A program made the translations under genes and the position numbers. A stretch of 64,000 nucleotides of DNA from Aquimarina brevivitae (GTDB lineage: Bacteria; Bacteroidota; Bacteroidia; Flavobacteriales; Flavobacteriaceae): contig NZ_SGXE01000001.1 of assembly GCF_004216895.1 (NCBI RefSeq), positions 248,001-312,000 on the forward strand, written 5' to 3'. The notes beneath the pieces are model-generated. The model did not search any database. It saw nothing but the letters and a program-made list of their open reading frames with translations, and was not told where the DNA came from. Position 1 is the stretch's first letter, and each line of letters begins with the position of its first letter. Of the stretch, positions 51,702-60,076 are shown piece by piece.

Positions 51702-52028
51702 ATGGGAATCACTAAAAGCCAAATATTTACATCTCGTCAAAACGAGCTTGCCCAATTATTTAAGATATTAGGGCATCCTGCCAGAATCGCAATTTTACAA
51801 TATATCAGTAAACAAGATAGCTGTATCTGTAATGACCTGGTAGAAGAAATAGGGCTGGCCCAGGCCACTATATCACAGCACCTTAAAGAACTTAAAACCA
51901 TTGGTTTGCTGAAAGGCGAAATCGAAGGAAAAAAAATGTGCTATTGCCTTGATGTAGATCAATGGAATAGCATTCAAAAAGAATTAAATACCTTTTTTAA
52001 TACCACCAAAATTAATTGTTGCTCCTAA
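51702..52028 (+). CDS. arsR: ArsR-family arsenic-responsive repressor
   Basis: 108 residues. Winged helix-turn-helix with FKILGHPARIAILQYI and AQATISQHLKELKTIGLL. The metal-sensing CxC is in DSCICNDLVEEI (Cys41, Cys43), in the DNA-recognition helix region as in classic ArsR. The C-terminus ends INCCS, a further cysteine pair. Arsenite binding would release it from the operator at 50230-50252. It is the second gene of the operon, followed 13 bases later by DUF6428. Confidence 0.9.
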   Translation: MGITKSQIFTSRQNELAQLFKILGHPARIAILQYISKQDSCICNDLVEEIGLAQATISQHLKELKTIGLLKGEIEGKKMCYCLDVDQWNSIQKELNTFFNTTKINCCS

Positions 52029-52041
52029 AAAATATAAGAAA

Positions 52042-52530
52042 ATGAAAACATCAGAATTTTTAAATGTATTACAAGAACACCAAAGTAAATCTCTTTTATT
52101 TGAATATGCCCCTGGAATGTTGGTAGGTGCTAATTATCACATAACAGAAGTAAAACACATAAATGTAGACGCTGTAGATTGTGGTGCTGGAACAGACTCC
52201 TGGAATGAAACGGTTATTCAACTATGGGAAAGTCCTCAAGAATTAGGAAAAACAGACTATATGAGCGCATACAAAGCGCTAGGTATCCTCAATAAAGTGG
52301 GACAAAAGAAAGCTTATGACCTCAATGCCGTTGTGCGAATCGAATATGGCAATAAAGTATTTCACACCGCTCAACTTCACGTTACTGATTACGAATTAAA
52401 AGGTTCTAATTTGATTCTTAAATTAGCTATTAACCCCACAGATTGTAAAGCAAAAGAAGCTTGCGGTGTTGTGGAAGAAACGACCACAGCAACTGCAACA
52501 TCGTGTGCTCCTGGTAATGGATGCTGTTAA
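52042..52530 (+). CDS. DUF6428 cysteine-tailed protein of the ars operon
   Basis: 162 residues. The N-terminal 140 match DUF6428, known mainly in Bacteroidota arsenic operons. The tail is cysteine-rich: NPTDCKAKEACGVV, then TSCAPGNGCC, a plausible soft-metal binding site. Function is not established; metallochaperone for As(III) is a guess. It sits between arsR and the acetyltransferase, 15 bases from the latter. Confidence 0.82.
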   Translation: MKTSEFLNVLQEHQSKSLLFEYAPGMLVGANYHITEVKHINVDAVDCGAGTDSWNETVIQLWESPQELGKTDYMSAYKALGILNKVGQKKAYDLNAVVRIEYGNKVFHTAQLHVTDYELKGSNLILKLAINPTDCKAKEACGVVEETTTATATSCAPGNGCC

Positions 52531-52545
52531 TGTAGCTTAACTGGT

Positions 52546-53043
52546 ATGATACCGAAGATACGAATAGAAACCTTCAGTAAACAAGACTGGACGGCTATTG
52601 CCGATATTTACCAAAAGGGAATTGATACTGGTATCGCTACTTTTGAAACTATAGCACCAAATTGGTCCAATTGGGATGCAACGCATTTTCAACATTGCAG
52701 ATTTAAAGCTGTAACAGATGATAAGATCATTGGTTGGGCTGCATTATCTCCTGTTTCTAAGCGGTATGTATATCACGGGGTTGCTGAAGTTAGCGTTTAT
52801 GTAGACCCCGAACAACATAGCCAAGGGATTGGTACCTGGCTGTTAACCCGACTTATAGCCCAAAGTGAGATTGAGGGCATATGGACCTTACAATCCAGTA
52901 TTTTTACTGAAAATACGAGTAGCATTATGCTTCATAAAAAATTAGGATTTAGAGAAATTGGCTATCGAGAAAAAGTAGGTCAACGAAATGGTAAGTGGTA
53001 CGATAATATTTTAATGGAAAAAAGAAATAAGAACATAATTTAA
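52546..53043 (+). CDS. GNAT acetyltransferase, ArsN/phosphinothricin-type
   Basis: 165 residues. GNAT fold with acetyl-CoA loop HSQGIGTWLLTRLI. The N-terminal pattern DIYQKGIDTGIATFET is the signature of Pat/ArsN1 enzymes, which acetylate phosphinothricin or the arsenical antibiotic arsinothricin. Its position between arsR and arsC favours ArsN-like detoxification of an organoarsenical. This is context-based and not shown. Confidence 0.82.
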   Translation: MIPKIRIETFSKQDWTAIADIYQKGIDTGIATFETIAPNWSNWDATHFQHCRFKAVTDDKIIGWAALSPVSKRYVYHGVAEVSVYVDPEQHSQGIGTWLLTRLIAQSEIEGIWTLQSSIFTENTSSIMLHKKLGFREIGYREKVGQRNGKWYDNILMEKRNKNII

Positions 53044-53060
53044 CCAATCAAAACAATAGG

Positions 53061-53471
53061 ATGAACATTTTAGTTTTATGCACAGGTAATTCCTGCAGAA
53101 GCCAAATGGCACACGGTTACTTAAATCATTTTGCAGGTGATAAAGCAAAAATTTATAGTGCCGGAGTAGAAACGCATGGTGTAAACCCAAAAGCAATAGC
53201 CATTATGCAAGAAGATGGTATTGACATCTCCAACCATACTTCTAACAATCTTGAAGAATATCTCGATATCTCATTTGACTATATCATTACCGTCTGTGAT
53301 AATGCCAATGAGCGCTGTCCATTTTTTCCTGGCAAGGCAGAACGTTTACATTACAATTTCTTTGATCCCTCTAAGGTTGAAGGCAGTGAAGAAGAAATAC
53401 ACGCAGCGTTTACTAAAACTAGAAATCAAATAAAGGAATATTGCAAAGACTTCGTAGCTAAGCTATACTAA
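53061..53471 (+). CDS. arsC: Arsenate reductase, thioredoxin-coupled LMW-PTP fold
   Basis: 136 residues. The P-loop CTGNSCRSQ provides nucleophile Cys7 and Arg13. Cys79 and Cys86 in TVCDNANERCPFF sit with the 7-residue spacing of the relay cysteines in S. aureus ArsC (82/89). The enzyme reduces arsenate to arsenite. It ends the operon: a strong terminator follows at once and the next gene is on the other strand. No arsB or acr3 pump is present. Confidence 0.93.
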   Translation: MNILVLCTGNSCRSQMAHGYLNHFAGDKAKIYSAGVETHGVNPKAIAIMQEDGIDISNHTSNNLEEYLDISFDYIITVCDNANERCPFFPGKAERLHYNFFDPSKVEGSEEEIHAAFTKTRNQIKEYCKDFVAKLY

Positions 53472-53502
53472 AAAAACGGGGGCATTATTGATCCCCGTTT
53501 TT
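53472..53502. terminator. Bidirectional terminator after arsC
   Basis: AAAAACGGGG (53472-53481) pairs with CCCCGTTTTT (53493-53502) around an 11-base loop. It overlaps the last codons of the convergent acyltransferase gene. Confidence 0.92.
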
Positions 53503-55293
53503 AAAATATTTTTGCTCTAATTCCGCTTGAAACTCTTCCATTACTGGTTTTACGGTAGATTCTGGTAAATCTGCAATTCTGATATACATCAAACCGTCTA
53601 CTGCATTATTAAAAAGTGGATCTACATTAAAAGCCACTACCTTGGCATTTTGCTTAATGTATTTTTTGATCAGCACAGGTATACGAAGACTTCCTGGCTC
53701 TACCTCATCGATAATCTTATCAAATTTATTGAGGTCACTCTTGCTCTCATCAAAAACAAAGTCTTTATCAGCATCTTTGAGTTTTACCTTAAAGTCCTTC
53801 TTAGGTCGTACATATTGGGCTACATAAGGATCGTAATAATGTGACTTCATAAATTCAATCATCAGGGATTTTGAGAAATTACTGAACTTATTACTAATAC
53901 TAACCCCTCCAATCAAATACTTATGCTCCGGGAAACGTAGTGTACAATGTACAATACCTTTCCACAATAAAAATAGTGGCATTGGTCGCTGCTGATATTC
54001 TTTGATAATAAACGCTCTACCCATCTCAATGGACTCGCTCATCATTTTATGCAGCTCCGGCTCAAATCGAAACAAATCTTGCAAGTAAAATCCGTTAATG
54101 CCGTATCGACTATAAATTTGAGATCCCATACCCATACGATAGGCTCCAGCTAATTTATTAGCTTCATTATCCCATAAAAACATGTGGTGATAATAATCAT
54201 CAAAACTATCTAAATCAGTTGCATTATTGGTCCCTTCTCCAATTTCTCTAAAGGTAATCTCACGTAACCTACCTATTTCATTAACTATAGTGGGGATATG
54301 CTTCCTCTTGGCTAAGAACACCTCATAGTTTTTACTAATCAGTAATCTCTTATCATATTCTCGACAAAATTCTAATTCGGATTCTATTAATGCCAAATTT
54401 CCAACACCTGCAATACGCTTAGGTGCTTTAGGTAGCTTTAAATTATGTGGTAGGGATTCTCGCAAACTTTTTTTAGCATAAGGGTTTGCGAGCATATATG
54501 TCTTTTTTCTTAAAAAATTAGTGAAATCTTCCAAGTCCTTATATTCTTCCTGATCATTAACAGAGATCGGATTCCCTATTCTTACTTTTATAGTTCTGTT
54601 ATTTTGCGTAAATAATTCACTAGGTAATTTAGCCGTTCTTAAAGTATCACTAATTGAAGCCAATTGGTAAAACCATCTACTATTTCGTGCATGAAAATAT
54701 ATAGGAATTACGGGCACCTTTGCCTTTTTTACCAATCGCATAGCACCAGGCTCCCACGATTTATCGATATATGTATTGCCCTCTCGCTTCGTAGAAACCT
54801 CCCCAGCCGGAAAAATACCTAAAGGCTTACCTTCTTTAAGATGCTCTAATGCTTGTTTTACCCCTTGATAACTCGACTGCACTTCCTTTCGGTTTTCAAA
54901 AGGGTTTACTGGCATTACATAAGGTTTTAGCGGAACTAGCCTGTGCAATAAGAAATTAGCGATTATCTTATAATCTGTTCTATGCTCTAACATTAATTTT
55001 AAAAGTAACACCCCATCAAGCCCGCCTAATGGATGATTAGATAACGTAATAAAAGCGCCATCTTTGGGTAAACGTCTAAGATCTTCAGCAGGTATTTCAA
55101 ATTTAACACCAAAATCATTAAGTACACCATTCACAAATTCAAGCCCTTCTAAGTGGCTTACTTTATCGTAATAGCGATTTACTTTTGAGAGTCGGGTAGC
55201 TTTAATTATGATCCAACCAATGAAGCTTCCTAAAAAACCAAGCTTATCTAAATTTAGCCCCTTGGCTACCTGTTTTGATGTTATTATGGGCAT
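53485..55293 (-). CDS. OlsF-like bifunctional acyltransferase (PlsC plus GNAT)
   Basis: 602 residues from the ATG at 55293 (MPIITSKQVAKGL). The N-terminal half is a PlsC/lysophospholipid acyltransferase, with NHPLGGLD (His87 and Asp93, five residues apart where HX4D is usual) and FPAGEVSTKREG. The C-terminal half (about 290-520) is a GNAT of the ornithine-N-acyltransferase type, with YSRYGINGFYLQDLFRF and EMGRAFI. The order matches OlsF of Serratia and Flavobacterium johnsoniae, which makes ornithine lipids in one protein. The lipid made here (ornithine or glycine lipid) is inference. It has its own -7 box. Confidence 0.82.
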   Translation of the reverse strand: MPIITSKQVAKGLNLDKLGFLGSFIGWIIIKATRLSKVNRYYDKVSHLEGLEFVNGVLNDFGVKFEIPAEDLRRLPKDGAFITLSNHPLGGLDGVLLLKLMLEHRTDYKIIANFLLHRLVPLKPYVMPVNPFENRKEVQSSYQGVKQALEHLKEGKPLGIFPAGEVSTKREGNTYIDKSWEPGAMRLVKKAKVPVIPIYFHARNSRWFYQLASISDTLRTAKLPSELFTQNNRTIKVRIGNPISVNDQEEYKDLEDFTNFLRKKTYMLANPYAKKSLRESLPHNLKLPKAPKRIAGVGNLALIESELEFCREYDKRLLISKNYEVFLAKRKHIPTIVNEIGRLREITFREIGEGTNNATDLDSFDDYYHHMFLWDNEANKLAGAYRMGMGSQIYSRYGINGFYLQDLFRFEPELHKMMSESIEMGRAFIIKEYQQRPMPLFLLWKGIVHCTLRFPEHKYLIGGVSISNKFSNFSKSLMIEFMKSHYYDPYVAQYVRPKKDFKVKLKDADKDFVFDESKSDLNKFDKIIDEVEPGSLRIPVLIKKYIKQNAKVVAFNVDPLFNNAVDGLMYIRIADLPESTVKPVMEEFQAELEQKYFKNGDQ

Positions 55294-55314
55294 TATAGTT
55301 CTTTGTGCTATCTG

Positions 55315-55322
55315 CAAATATA
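55315..55322 (-). promoter_or_regulatory. -7 box of the OlsF-like gene
   Basis: On the leftward strand it reads TATATTTG, exact to TAnnTTTG, 21 bases before the ATG at 55293. This also rules against the upstream TTG, which lies in the box. Confidence 0.6.
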
Positions 55323-55336
55323 GGAAAATTGTTTTT

Positions 55337-56596
55337 TTACACTTGGTTGTTCCTTGCTACAATCTGACAAGTCTCTCTTGTAACCTGTTTAAGCAATACT
55401 TCTTTTCCTTTTTCCAACTGCTTTATAGCTTGTTCGTTAAAGTGCCTGACAGTATATAAATCAACACCAATATTATAAGACACTTTAAATTTAGATTTTA
55501 GTAAAGGCACAATTTTATCGAAATGTGCAAATCGATCATCAATACAGACCGAAAAACTGATAGCAGAGTTTTGTATGAGGTCTACCTTAATCTGATACTG
55601 ATGAAAAATTGAAAAAATTTCACTTATCGTATCTTCGACGATAAAGGAAAAGTTTAATGAAGATAACGAAAGTAATATTTGATTCTTTTTAATAATAAAG
55701 CAAGGAACATAAGGATCAAGAGCCTGCCCTTTCTTTACAGAAGTTCCTTTCTCTTCTGGATATTGAAATGATTTGACATATAAAGGTATTTCTTTTCGCT
55801 GTAAAGGCTGAATGGTTTTTGGATGAATTACAGATGCTCCGTAAAAAGCCATTTCTATAGCTTCATTATATGAAATCTGCGCAAGTAAGGTTGTATTATG
55901 AAAAACTCTTGGATCCGCATTCAATACACCAGGTACATCCTTCCATATACTAACACTCTCAGCGTTTAAGCAATAAGCAAATATACCAGCAGAATAATCA
56001 CTCCCTTCTCTTCCTAAAGTTGTCGTAAAGTTATTCGCCTCTGAAGCAATAAAACCTTGTGTTATTAGTAAATTATTTTTGGGCAACCCTTTTTTAATAG
56101 TGATGCTGGTGAGTTCCCAATTCACTTTAGCATCTCGATATACGTTGTCAGTTTTTATAAAATCACGTGCATCAATAAGTACATTATCTAACCCGTTATT
56201 TTTTAAGTAGCAACTTACAATGGTTGTAGACAATAGCTCTCCATAGCTTACAATTTGATCATAAACAAAATCGTATTGCGTTGATTTATTCCGCCTTAAT
56301 GTTGCTTTAAGTTCATCAAATAATAGGTCAATTTTTTCAAATACTGAGTCGCCTTTTATAAAAACAGCTTCAGCTATATCAATGTGGTATCTCTTTAAAT
56401 CCTCAATGGCTAATTCTAATGCAGAACTACCTGCCATATAGTGCGCTACAATAGCTTCTAAAGCGTTGGTACTTTTACCCATTGCGGATATCACCACAAG
56501 TAAAGGTGTGTCTTTATATTCGGAAAGTATATGAAGTACATTTTTTACCCCCGCAGCATCTTTTACTGAAGCCCCTCCAAACTTAAATACTTTCAT
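55337..56596 (-). CDS. Aspartate kinase (monofunctional)
   Basis: 419 residues. KFGGASVKD is the kinase N-terminal signature, and LGREGSDYSAGIFA and SIWKDVPGVLNADPR are the aspartokinase catalytic patterns. A C-terminal ACT-like region (about 300-400) probably binds lysine or threonine as inhibitor. The enzyme begins the aspartate pathway to lysine, threonine and methionine. Unlike the ThrA form, it has no homoserine dehydrogenase domain. The stop codon of the GNAT gene upstream directly adjoins its start, so the two share a transcript. Confidence 0.92.
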   Translation of the reverse strand: MKVFKFGGASVKDAAGVKNVLHILSEYKDTPLLVVISAMGKSTNALEAIVAHYMAGSSALELAIEDLKRYHIDIAEAVFIKGDSVFEKIDLLFDELKATLRRNKSTQYDFVYDQIVSYGELLSTTIVSCYLKNNGLDNVLIDARDFIKTDNVYRDAKVNWELTSITIKKGLPKNNLLITQGFIASEANNFTTTLGREGSDYSAGIFAYCLNAESVSIWKDVPGVLNADPRVFHNTTLLAQISYNEAIEMAFYGASVIHPKTIQPLQRKEIPLYVKSFQYPEEKGTSVKKGQALDPYVPCFIIKKNQILLSLSSLNFSFIVEDTISEIFSIFHQYQIKVDLIQNSAISFSVCIDDRFAHFDKIVPLLKSKFKVSYNIGVDLYTVRHFNEQAIKQLEKGKEVLLKQVTRETCQIVARNNQV

Positions 56597-57079
56597 CTAT
56601 ACATACTTAGTAACAAATTCAGCTAAACCTTCTTCATCCATTTGAACAACTCTCCAATCCTCTAAAACGTGGGCTCCAGTATTTTCGTAGAACGCAACGG
56701 CATTGGTATTCCAATCCAATACATTCCACTCCACACGTTTAACCCCTTTTTCCTTGGCGTACTCCATAACCTTTTTATACAAGGCCATTCCAATACCTGT
56801 TCCTCTATGTGATTCACTTACGATAAGGTCTTCAAGATGTATGGTTCTTCCTTTCCAGGTTGAAAAGCGATAGTAAACCAAGGCTATTCCCACAATATGC
56901 TTATCTAATTCTGCTACAAAACAGGTAAAGATTGGAGTATCTCCAAATCCTTCCCTTTCAAGGTCCTCCACGGTAACTTCTACCGCATCTGGCTCTTTTT
57001 CAAACTCAGCAAGTTCTTGTATTAAGTCTAGTACTTGTGGCATATCTGCCTTGGTAGCCTTTCGAATTATATAACTCAT
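56597..57079 (-). CDS. GNAT acetyltransferase, SSAT-like
   Basis: 160 residues from the ATG at 57079 (MSYIIRKATKADMPQVL). GNAT motif A reads SHRGTGIGMALYKKVMEYAKEKG. VYYRFSTWKGRTIHLEDLIV and RVEWNVLDWNTNAVAFYEN resemble spermidine/diamine or thialysine acetyltransferases; the substrate is not shown. It is the first gene of a pair with aspartokinase, with zero bases between them. Confidence 0.88.
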   Translation of the reverse strand: MSYIIRKATKADMPQVLDLIQELAEFEKEPDAVEVTVEDLEREGFGDTPIFTCFVAELDKHIVGIALVYYRFSTWKGRTIHLEDLIVSESHRGTGIGMALYKKVMEYAKEKGVKRVEWNVLDWNTNAVAFYENTGAHVLEDWRVVQMDEEGLAEFVTKYV

Positions 57080-57096
57080 CGTATAATAAATTTTAT

Positions 57097-57104
57097 CAAA
57101 ACTA
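57097..57104 (-). promoter_or_regulatory. -7 box of the GNAT-aspartokinase operon
   Basis: Leftward strand TAGTTTTG, exact, 17 bases before the GNAT ATG. Confidence 0.55.
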
Positions 57105-57225
57105 AACATTTCGATTAACAACCTGAACCTCCAAAACCAGAAAGTTCATACGGAAGACTTGCTTTGTCCTTGATGGAATCGAAATTTTTTGATTCAATTC
57201 AAACGTTATAGTTCATAAAAAATAA

Positions 57226-57233
57226 TACTTTTG
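57226..57233 (+). promoter_or_regulatory. -7 box of fbp
   Basis: TACTTTTG, identical to the aspS box, lies 20 bases before the fbp ATG. Confidence 0.65.
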
Positions 57234-57253
57234 CACTCGTAAAACATCGCATT

Positions 57254-58258
57254 ATGACCAAAAAAAACCAAACCTTAGGTGAATTTATTATTGAAAATCA
57301 AACTGATTTTCCATATGCAAGTGGAGAGCTTTCTAGGCTCATCAACTCCATCAGATTAGCCGCTAAGATGGTTAATCACGAGGTGAATAAAGCAGGTTTG
57401 GTAGATATAACGGGTGCTGCCGGGGATACCAACATTCAAGGTGAAGACCAGCAGAAACTAGATGTGTTTGCGAATGAAACCTTTATCAAAACGCTTACCA
57501 ATAGAGAGATCGTATGTGGGATTGCATCTGAAGAAAATGATGATTTTATTACCATCGAAGGGCAAAAAAATGATCATAAAAATAAGTACGTCGTATTAAT
57601 TGATCCACTTGATGGGAGTTCAAATATTGATGTTAACGTTTCGGTTGGTACTATCTTTTCTGTGTATCGAAGAATCACTCCAGTAGGTACACCTGTCACC
57701 ATTGAGGACTTTCTACAGCCAGGTAATTTACAGGTTGCAGCAGGTTATATCATTTATGGAACTTCGACTATGCTGGTATACACCACAGGGCATGGAGTTA
57801 ATGGTTTTACTCTTAACCCAGCTCTAGGAACCTATTACCTTTCGCATCCTAACATGAAGTTTCCAGAAAATGGAAAAATCTACTCGGTTAATGAAGGTAA
57901 CTATGTACATTTTCCGCAGGGAATTAAGAATTATATAAAGTATTGCCAGGAAGAAAAAGAAGATCGCCCATACACCTCTAGATATATAGGTTCATTAGTC
58001 AGTGATATTCATCGCAATATGATTAAAGGCGGTATTTATATTTATCCAGGTATATCTAATTATCCTAATGGAAAATTAAGATTATTATACGAATGTAATC
58101 CGATGGCATTCCTAGCAGAACAAGCAGGAGGTAAAGCCAGTGATGGATTTCAACGTATTATGGATATAAAACCTACTGAACTTCATCAAAGAATCCCTTT
58201 CGTTTGCGGAAGCAAACAAATGGTTGAGAAAGTGGAAGAGTTTATGAAAAAGGGATAG
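57254..58258 (+). CDS. fbp: Fructose-1,6-bisphosphatase, class I
   Basis: 334 residues, normal class I length. Gluconeogenic hydrolysis of fructose 1,6-bisphosphate. The metal site [12 protein letters not shown] and the [22 protein letters not shown] region with [10 protein letters not shown] are diagnostic. It is monocistronic, with its own -7 box and terminator. Confidence 0.97.
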   Translation: MTKKNQTLGEFIIENQTDFPYASGELSRLINSIRLAAKMVNHEVNKAGLVDITGAAGDTNIQGEDQQKLDVFANETFIKTLTNREIVCGIASEENDDFITIEGQKNDHKNKYVVLIDPLDGSSNIDVNVSVGTIFSVYRRITPVGTPVTIEDFLQPGNLQVAAGYIIYGTSTMLVYTTGHGVNGFTLNPALGTYYLSHPNMKFPENGKIYSVNEGNYVHFPQGIKNYIKYCQEEKEDRPYTSRYIGSLVSDIHRNMIKGGIYIYPGISNYPNGKLRLLYECNPMAFLAEQAGGKASDGFQRIMDIKPTELHQRIPFVCGSKQMVEKVEEFMKKG

Positions 58259-58309
58259 GATATACTTCTTCAATTCTGCAAAGGTTATTAAATGATGCAT
58301 AAAAAAAAC

Positions 58310-58334
58310 AAAAGCTACCAAAAAGGTAGCTTTT
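58310..58334. terminator. Bidirectional terminator between fbp and the TerB-like gene
   Basis: AAAAGCTACC (58310-58319) pairs with GGTAGCTTTT (58325-58334) with an A5 loop. Confidence 0.88.
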
Positions 58335-58357
58335 ATGAATTTTATATATAAGGTAAA

Positions 58358-58789
58358 TTACCTGTTCATATGCTTTATCTCCTCTGCAAATGTATCACCA
58401 TCAACACCTTGATCTACTAAGCTTAGTGCTTTATCAACCACGTATTTTACATTTTCTGTACTAAAGCCAAGGCCTACACACAGTTTTTCCAAAAGTGCCA
58501 CTTGATTTTCTCCTTTGATGTGGTCCGCATAAACCATACGCGCTAAATCGAATAAACGCTCTAAACGTTGATCATAACTAGTTGGCGGATTCACAGGGTG
58601 AGAAGCATAATCTTTAAGTATCTCTTTATAATCATTTTCAGAAATATCCAGATTACGTGCTAAACGGTCCAAGAAGGCTTTCTCTTCATCCGTAATTACG
58701 CCATCACTCATCGCAACTCTTACGATAGCAGCAAAGTGGTCTTGATTTCTTTTTTGAAATCCACTATCAAATAAATCAGATATTGACAT
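58358..58789 (-). CDS. TerB-like protein
   Basis: 143 residues, all helical. Matches the TerB/tellurite-resistance fold: MSDGVITDEEKAFLDRLARN is a typical helix-acidic loop, and ICVGLGF-like (KLCVGLGFSTENVKYVVDKA) follows. Families of this fold are used in metal response and phage-linked functions, but no ter genes are near. It has an exact -7 box 22 bases upstream. Confidence 0.87.
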   Translation of the reverse strand: MSISDLFDSGFQKRNQDHFAAIVRVAMSDGVITDEEKAFLDRLARNLDISENDYKEILKDYASHPVNPPTSYDQRLERLFDLARMVYADHIKGENQVALLEKLCVGLGFSTENVKYVVDKALSLVDQGVDGDTFAEEIKHMNR

Positions 58790-58811
58790 GTGCTTTTTGT
58801 TTAATTTGGCG

Positions 58812-58819
58812 CAAATATA
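58812..58819 (-). promoter_or_regulatory. -7 box of the TerB-like gene
   Basis: Leftward strand TATATTTG, exact to TAnnTTTG, 22 bases before the ATG at 58789. Confidence 0.6.
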
Positions 58820-59026
58820 ACTAAACTCTAAACCTTTTAAAATTTAAAATGTGTGTTTTTTAACCTTCCTCTAAGAGACCTGTAATGAGTTGTTGTGCAA
58901 GACGAATCGAAAACACTAAAGAGGTCTCAAAATTATGCCATTAATCAAGATAAAACAGTTATTAATGTTTTCAAAAATAGACTTTAAGCAAAAATCAAAT
59001 TAGTAACTTACTTTTTGATCAAAAAT

Positions 59027-60076
59027 ATGTCAAAACAGTCCCATTTTATGGCAAAGAAACCCTTATTGCAATTTACATCTAAAGGCATTTACTGTCCACC
59101 AGCTAAGGTGTACTTAGATCCCTGGAAACCTGTTGACAAAGCCATAATTACCCACGGACACGCAGACCACAGCCGTTGGGGTCACAAACAGTACATTACT
59201 CACCATACCAATGTACCGATAATAAAACATCGACTTGGGGATATTACAGTAAGCGGCAAGGCTTATGGAGAAACGTTTCTCATTAATAATGTAAAATTTA
59301 GCTTGCACCCTGCTGGTCATATCGTGGGTAGTTCACAAATCCGTGTAGAACACCAGGGAGAAGTTTGGGTGTTTACCGGAGATTATAAATTAGAAGATGA
59401 TGGACTCTCTGTACCCTACGAACCGGTGAAATGCAACGGATTTATTACGGAATGTACCTTTGGATTACCTGCATTTTCGTGGGTTCCACAACAGCAAGTT
59501 TTTGATGATATTAATCAATGGTGGAGCACTAACCAGGCAGAAGGTAAAACCTCAGTGCTTTTTGGTTATAGCCTGGGCAAAGCGCAACGCTTAGTTAAAC
59601 ATTTGGACACCGATATAGGAAAAATATATACGCACGCGGCAGTTGAAAATATGAACGAAGTGATTCGACCTCTTGCAGACCTACCGGCTACAACACGAAT
59701 CACTAAAGACACTACAAAAAAAGAGTTATTAGGCAATATCGTAATAGCTCCTCCAAGTACGCACGGAAGCCCCTGGATCAAAAAAATGGTGCCTTATGTT
59801 ACAGGGTCCGCCAGTGGCTGGATGGCGTTTAGAGGTGCTCGCAGAAGAAGAGCTATCGACAAAGGTTTTGTGTTATCTGATCATTGCGATTGGCACGCGT
59901 TGCTAAAAGCTATCGAAGCAACCGAAGCGACAACCATTATTAGCACACATGGCTATACTGAAATATTCACTAAGTATTTACAAGAGCTCGGGTATGATGC
60001 CCGAACTGAAAAAACACAATACGAGGGGGAACTTTCTGAATTGGAACAAAAAAAAGAAAGTGAGGTGACCGAATGA
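59027..60076 (+). CDS. Ligase-associated DNA exonuclease (metallo-beta-lactamase fold)
   Basis: 349 residues from ATG 59027; an internal ATG at 59048 (MAKKPLLQFTSKGIYCP) is also plausible and would match family starts better. Metallo-beta-lactamase/beta-CASP-like nuclease: ITHGHADHSRWG carries the HxHxDH metal motif, FTGDYKLEDDG a further ligand, and DHCDWHALLKAI ends the fold. Always found with the ATP-dependent ligase and DEXH helicase that follow; these form the ligase-associated set. Stop and ligase start overlap as ATGA (60073-60076). Confidence 0.9.
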   Translation: MSKQSHFMAKKPLLQFTSKGIYCPPAKVYLDPWKPVDKAIITHGHADHSRWGHKQYITHHTNVPIIKHRLGDITVSGKAYGETFLINNVKFSLHPAGHIVGSSQIRVEHQGEVWVFTGDYKLEDDGLSVPYEPVKCNGFITECTFGLPAFSWVPQQQVFDDINQWWSTNQAEGKTSVLFGYSLGKAQRLVKHLDTDIGKIYTHAAVENMNEVIRPLADLPATTRITKDTTKKELLGNIVIAPPSTHGSPWIKKMVPYVTGSASGWMAFRGARRRRAIDKGFVLSDHCDWHALLKAIEATEATTIISTHGYTEIFTKYLQELGYDARTEKTQYEGELSELEQKKESEVTE

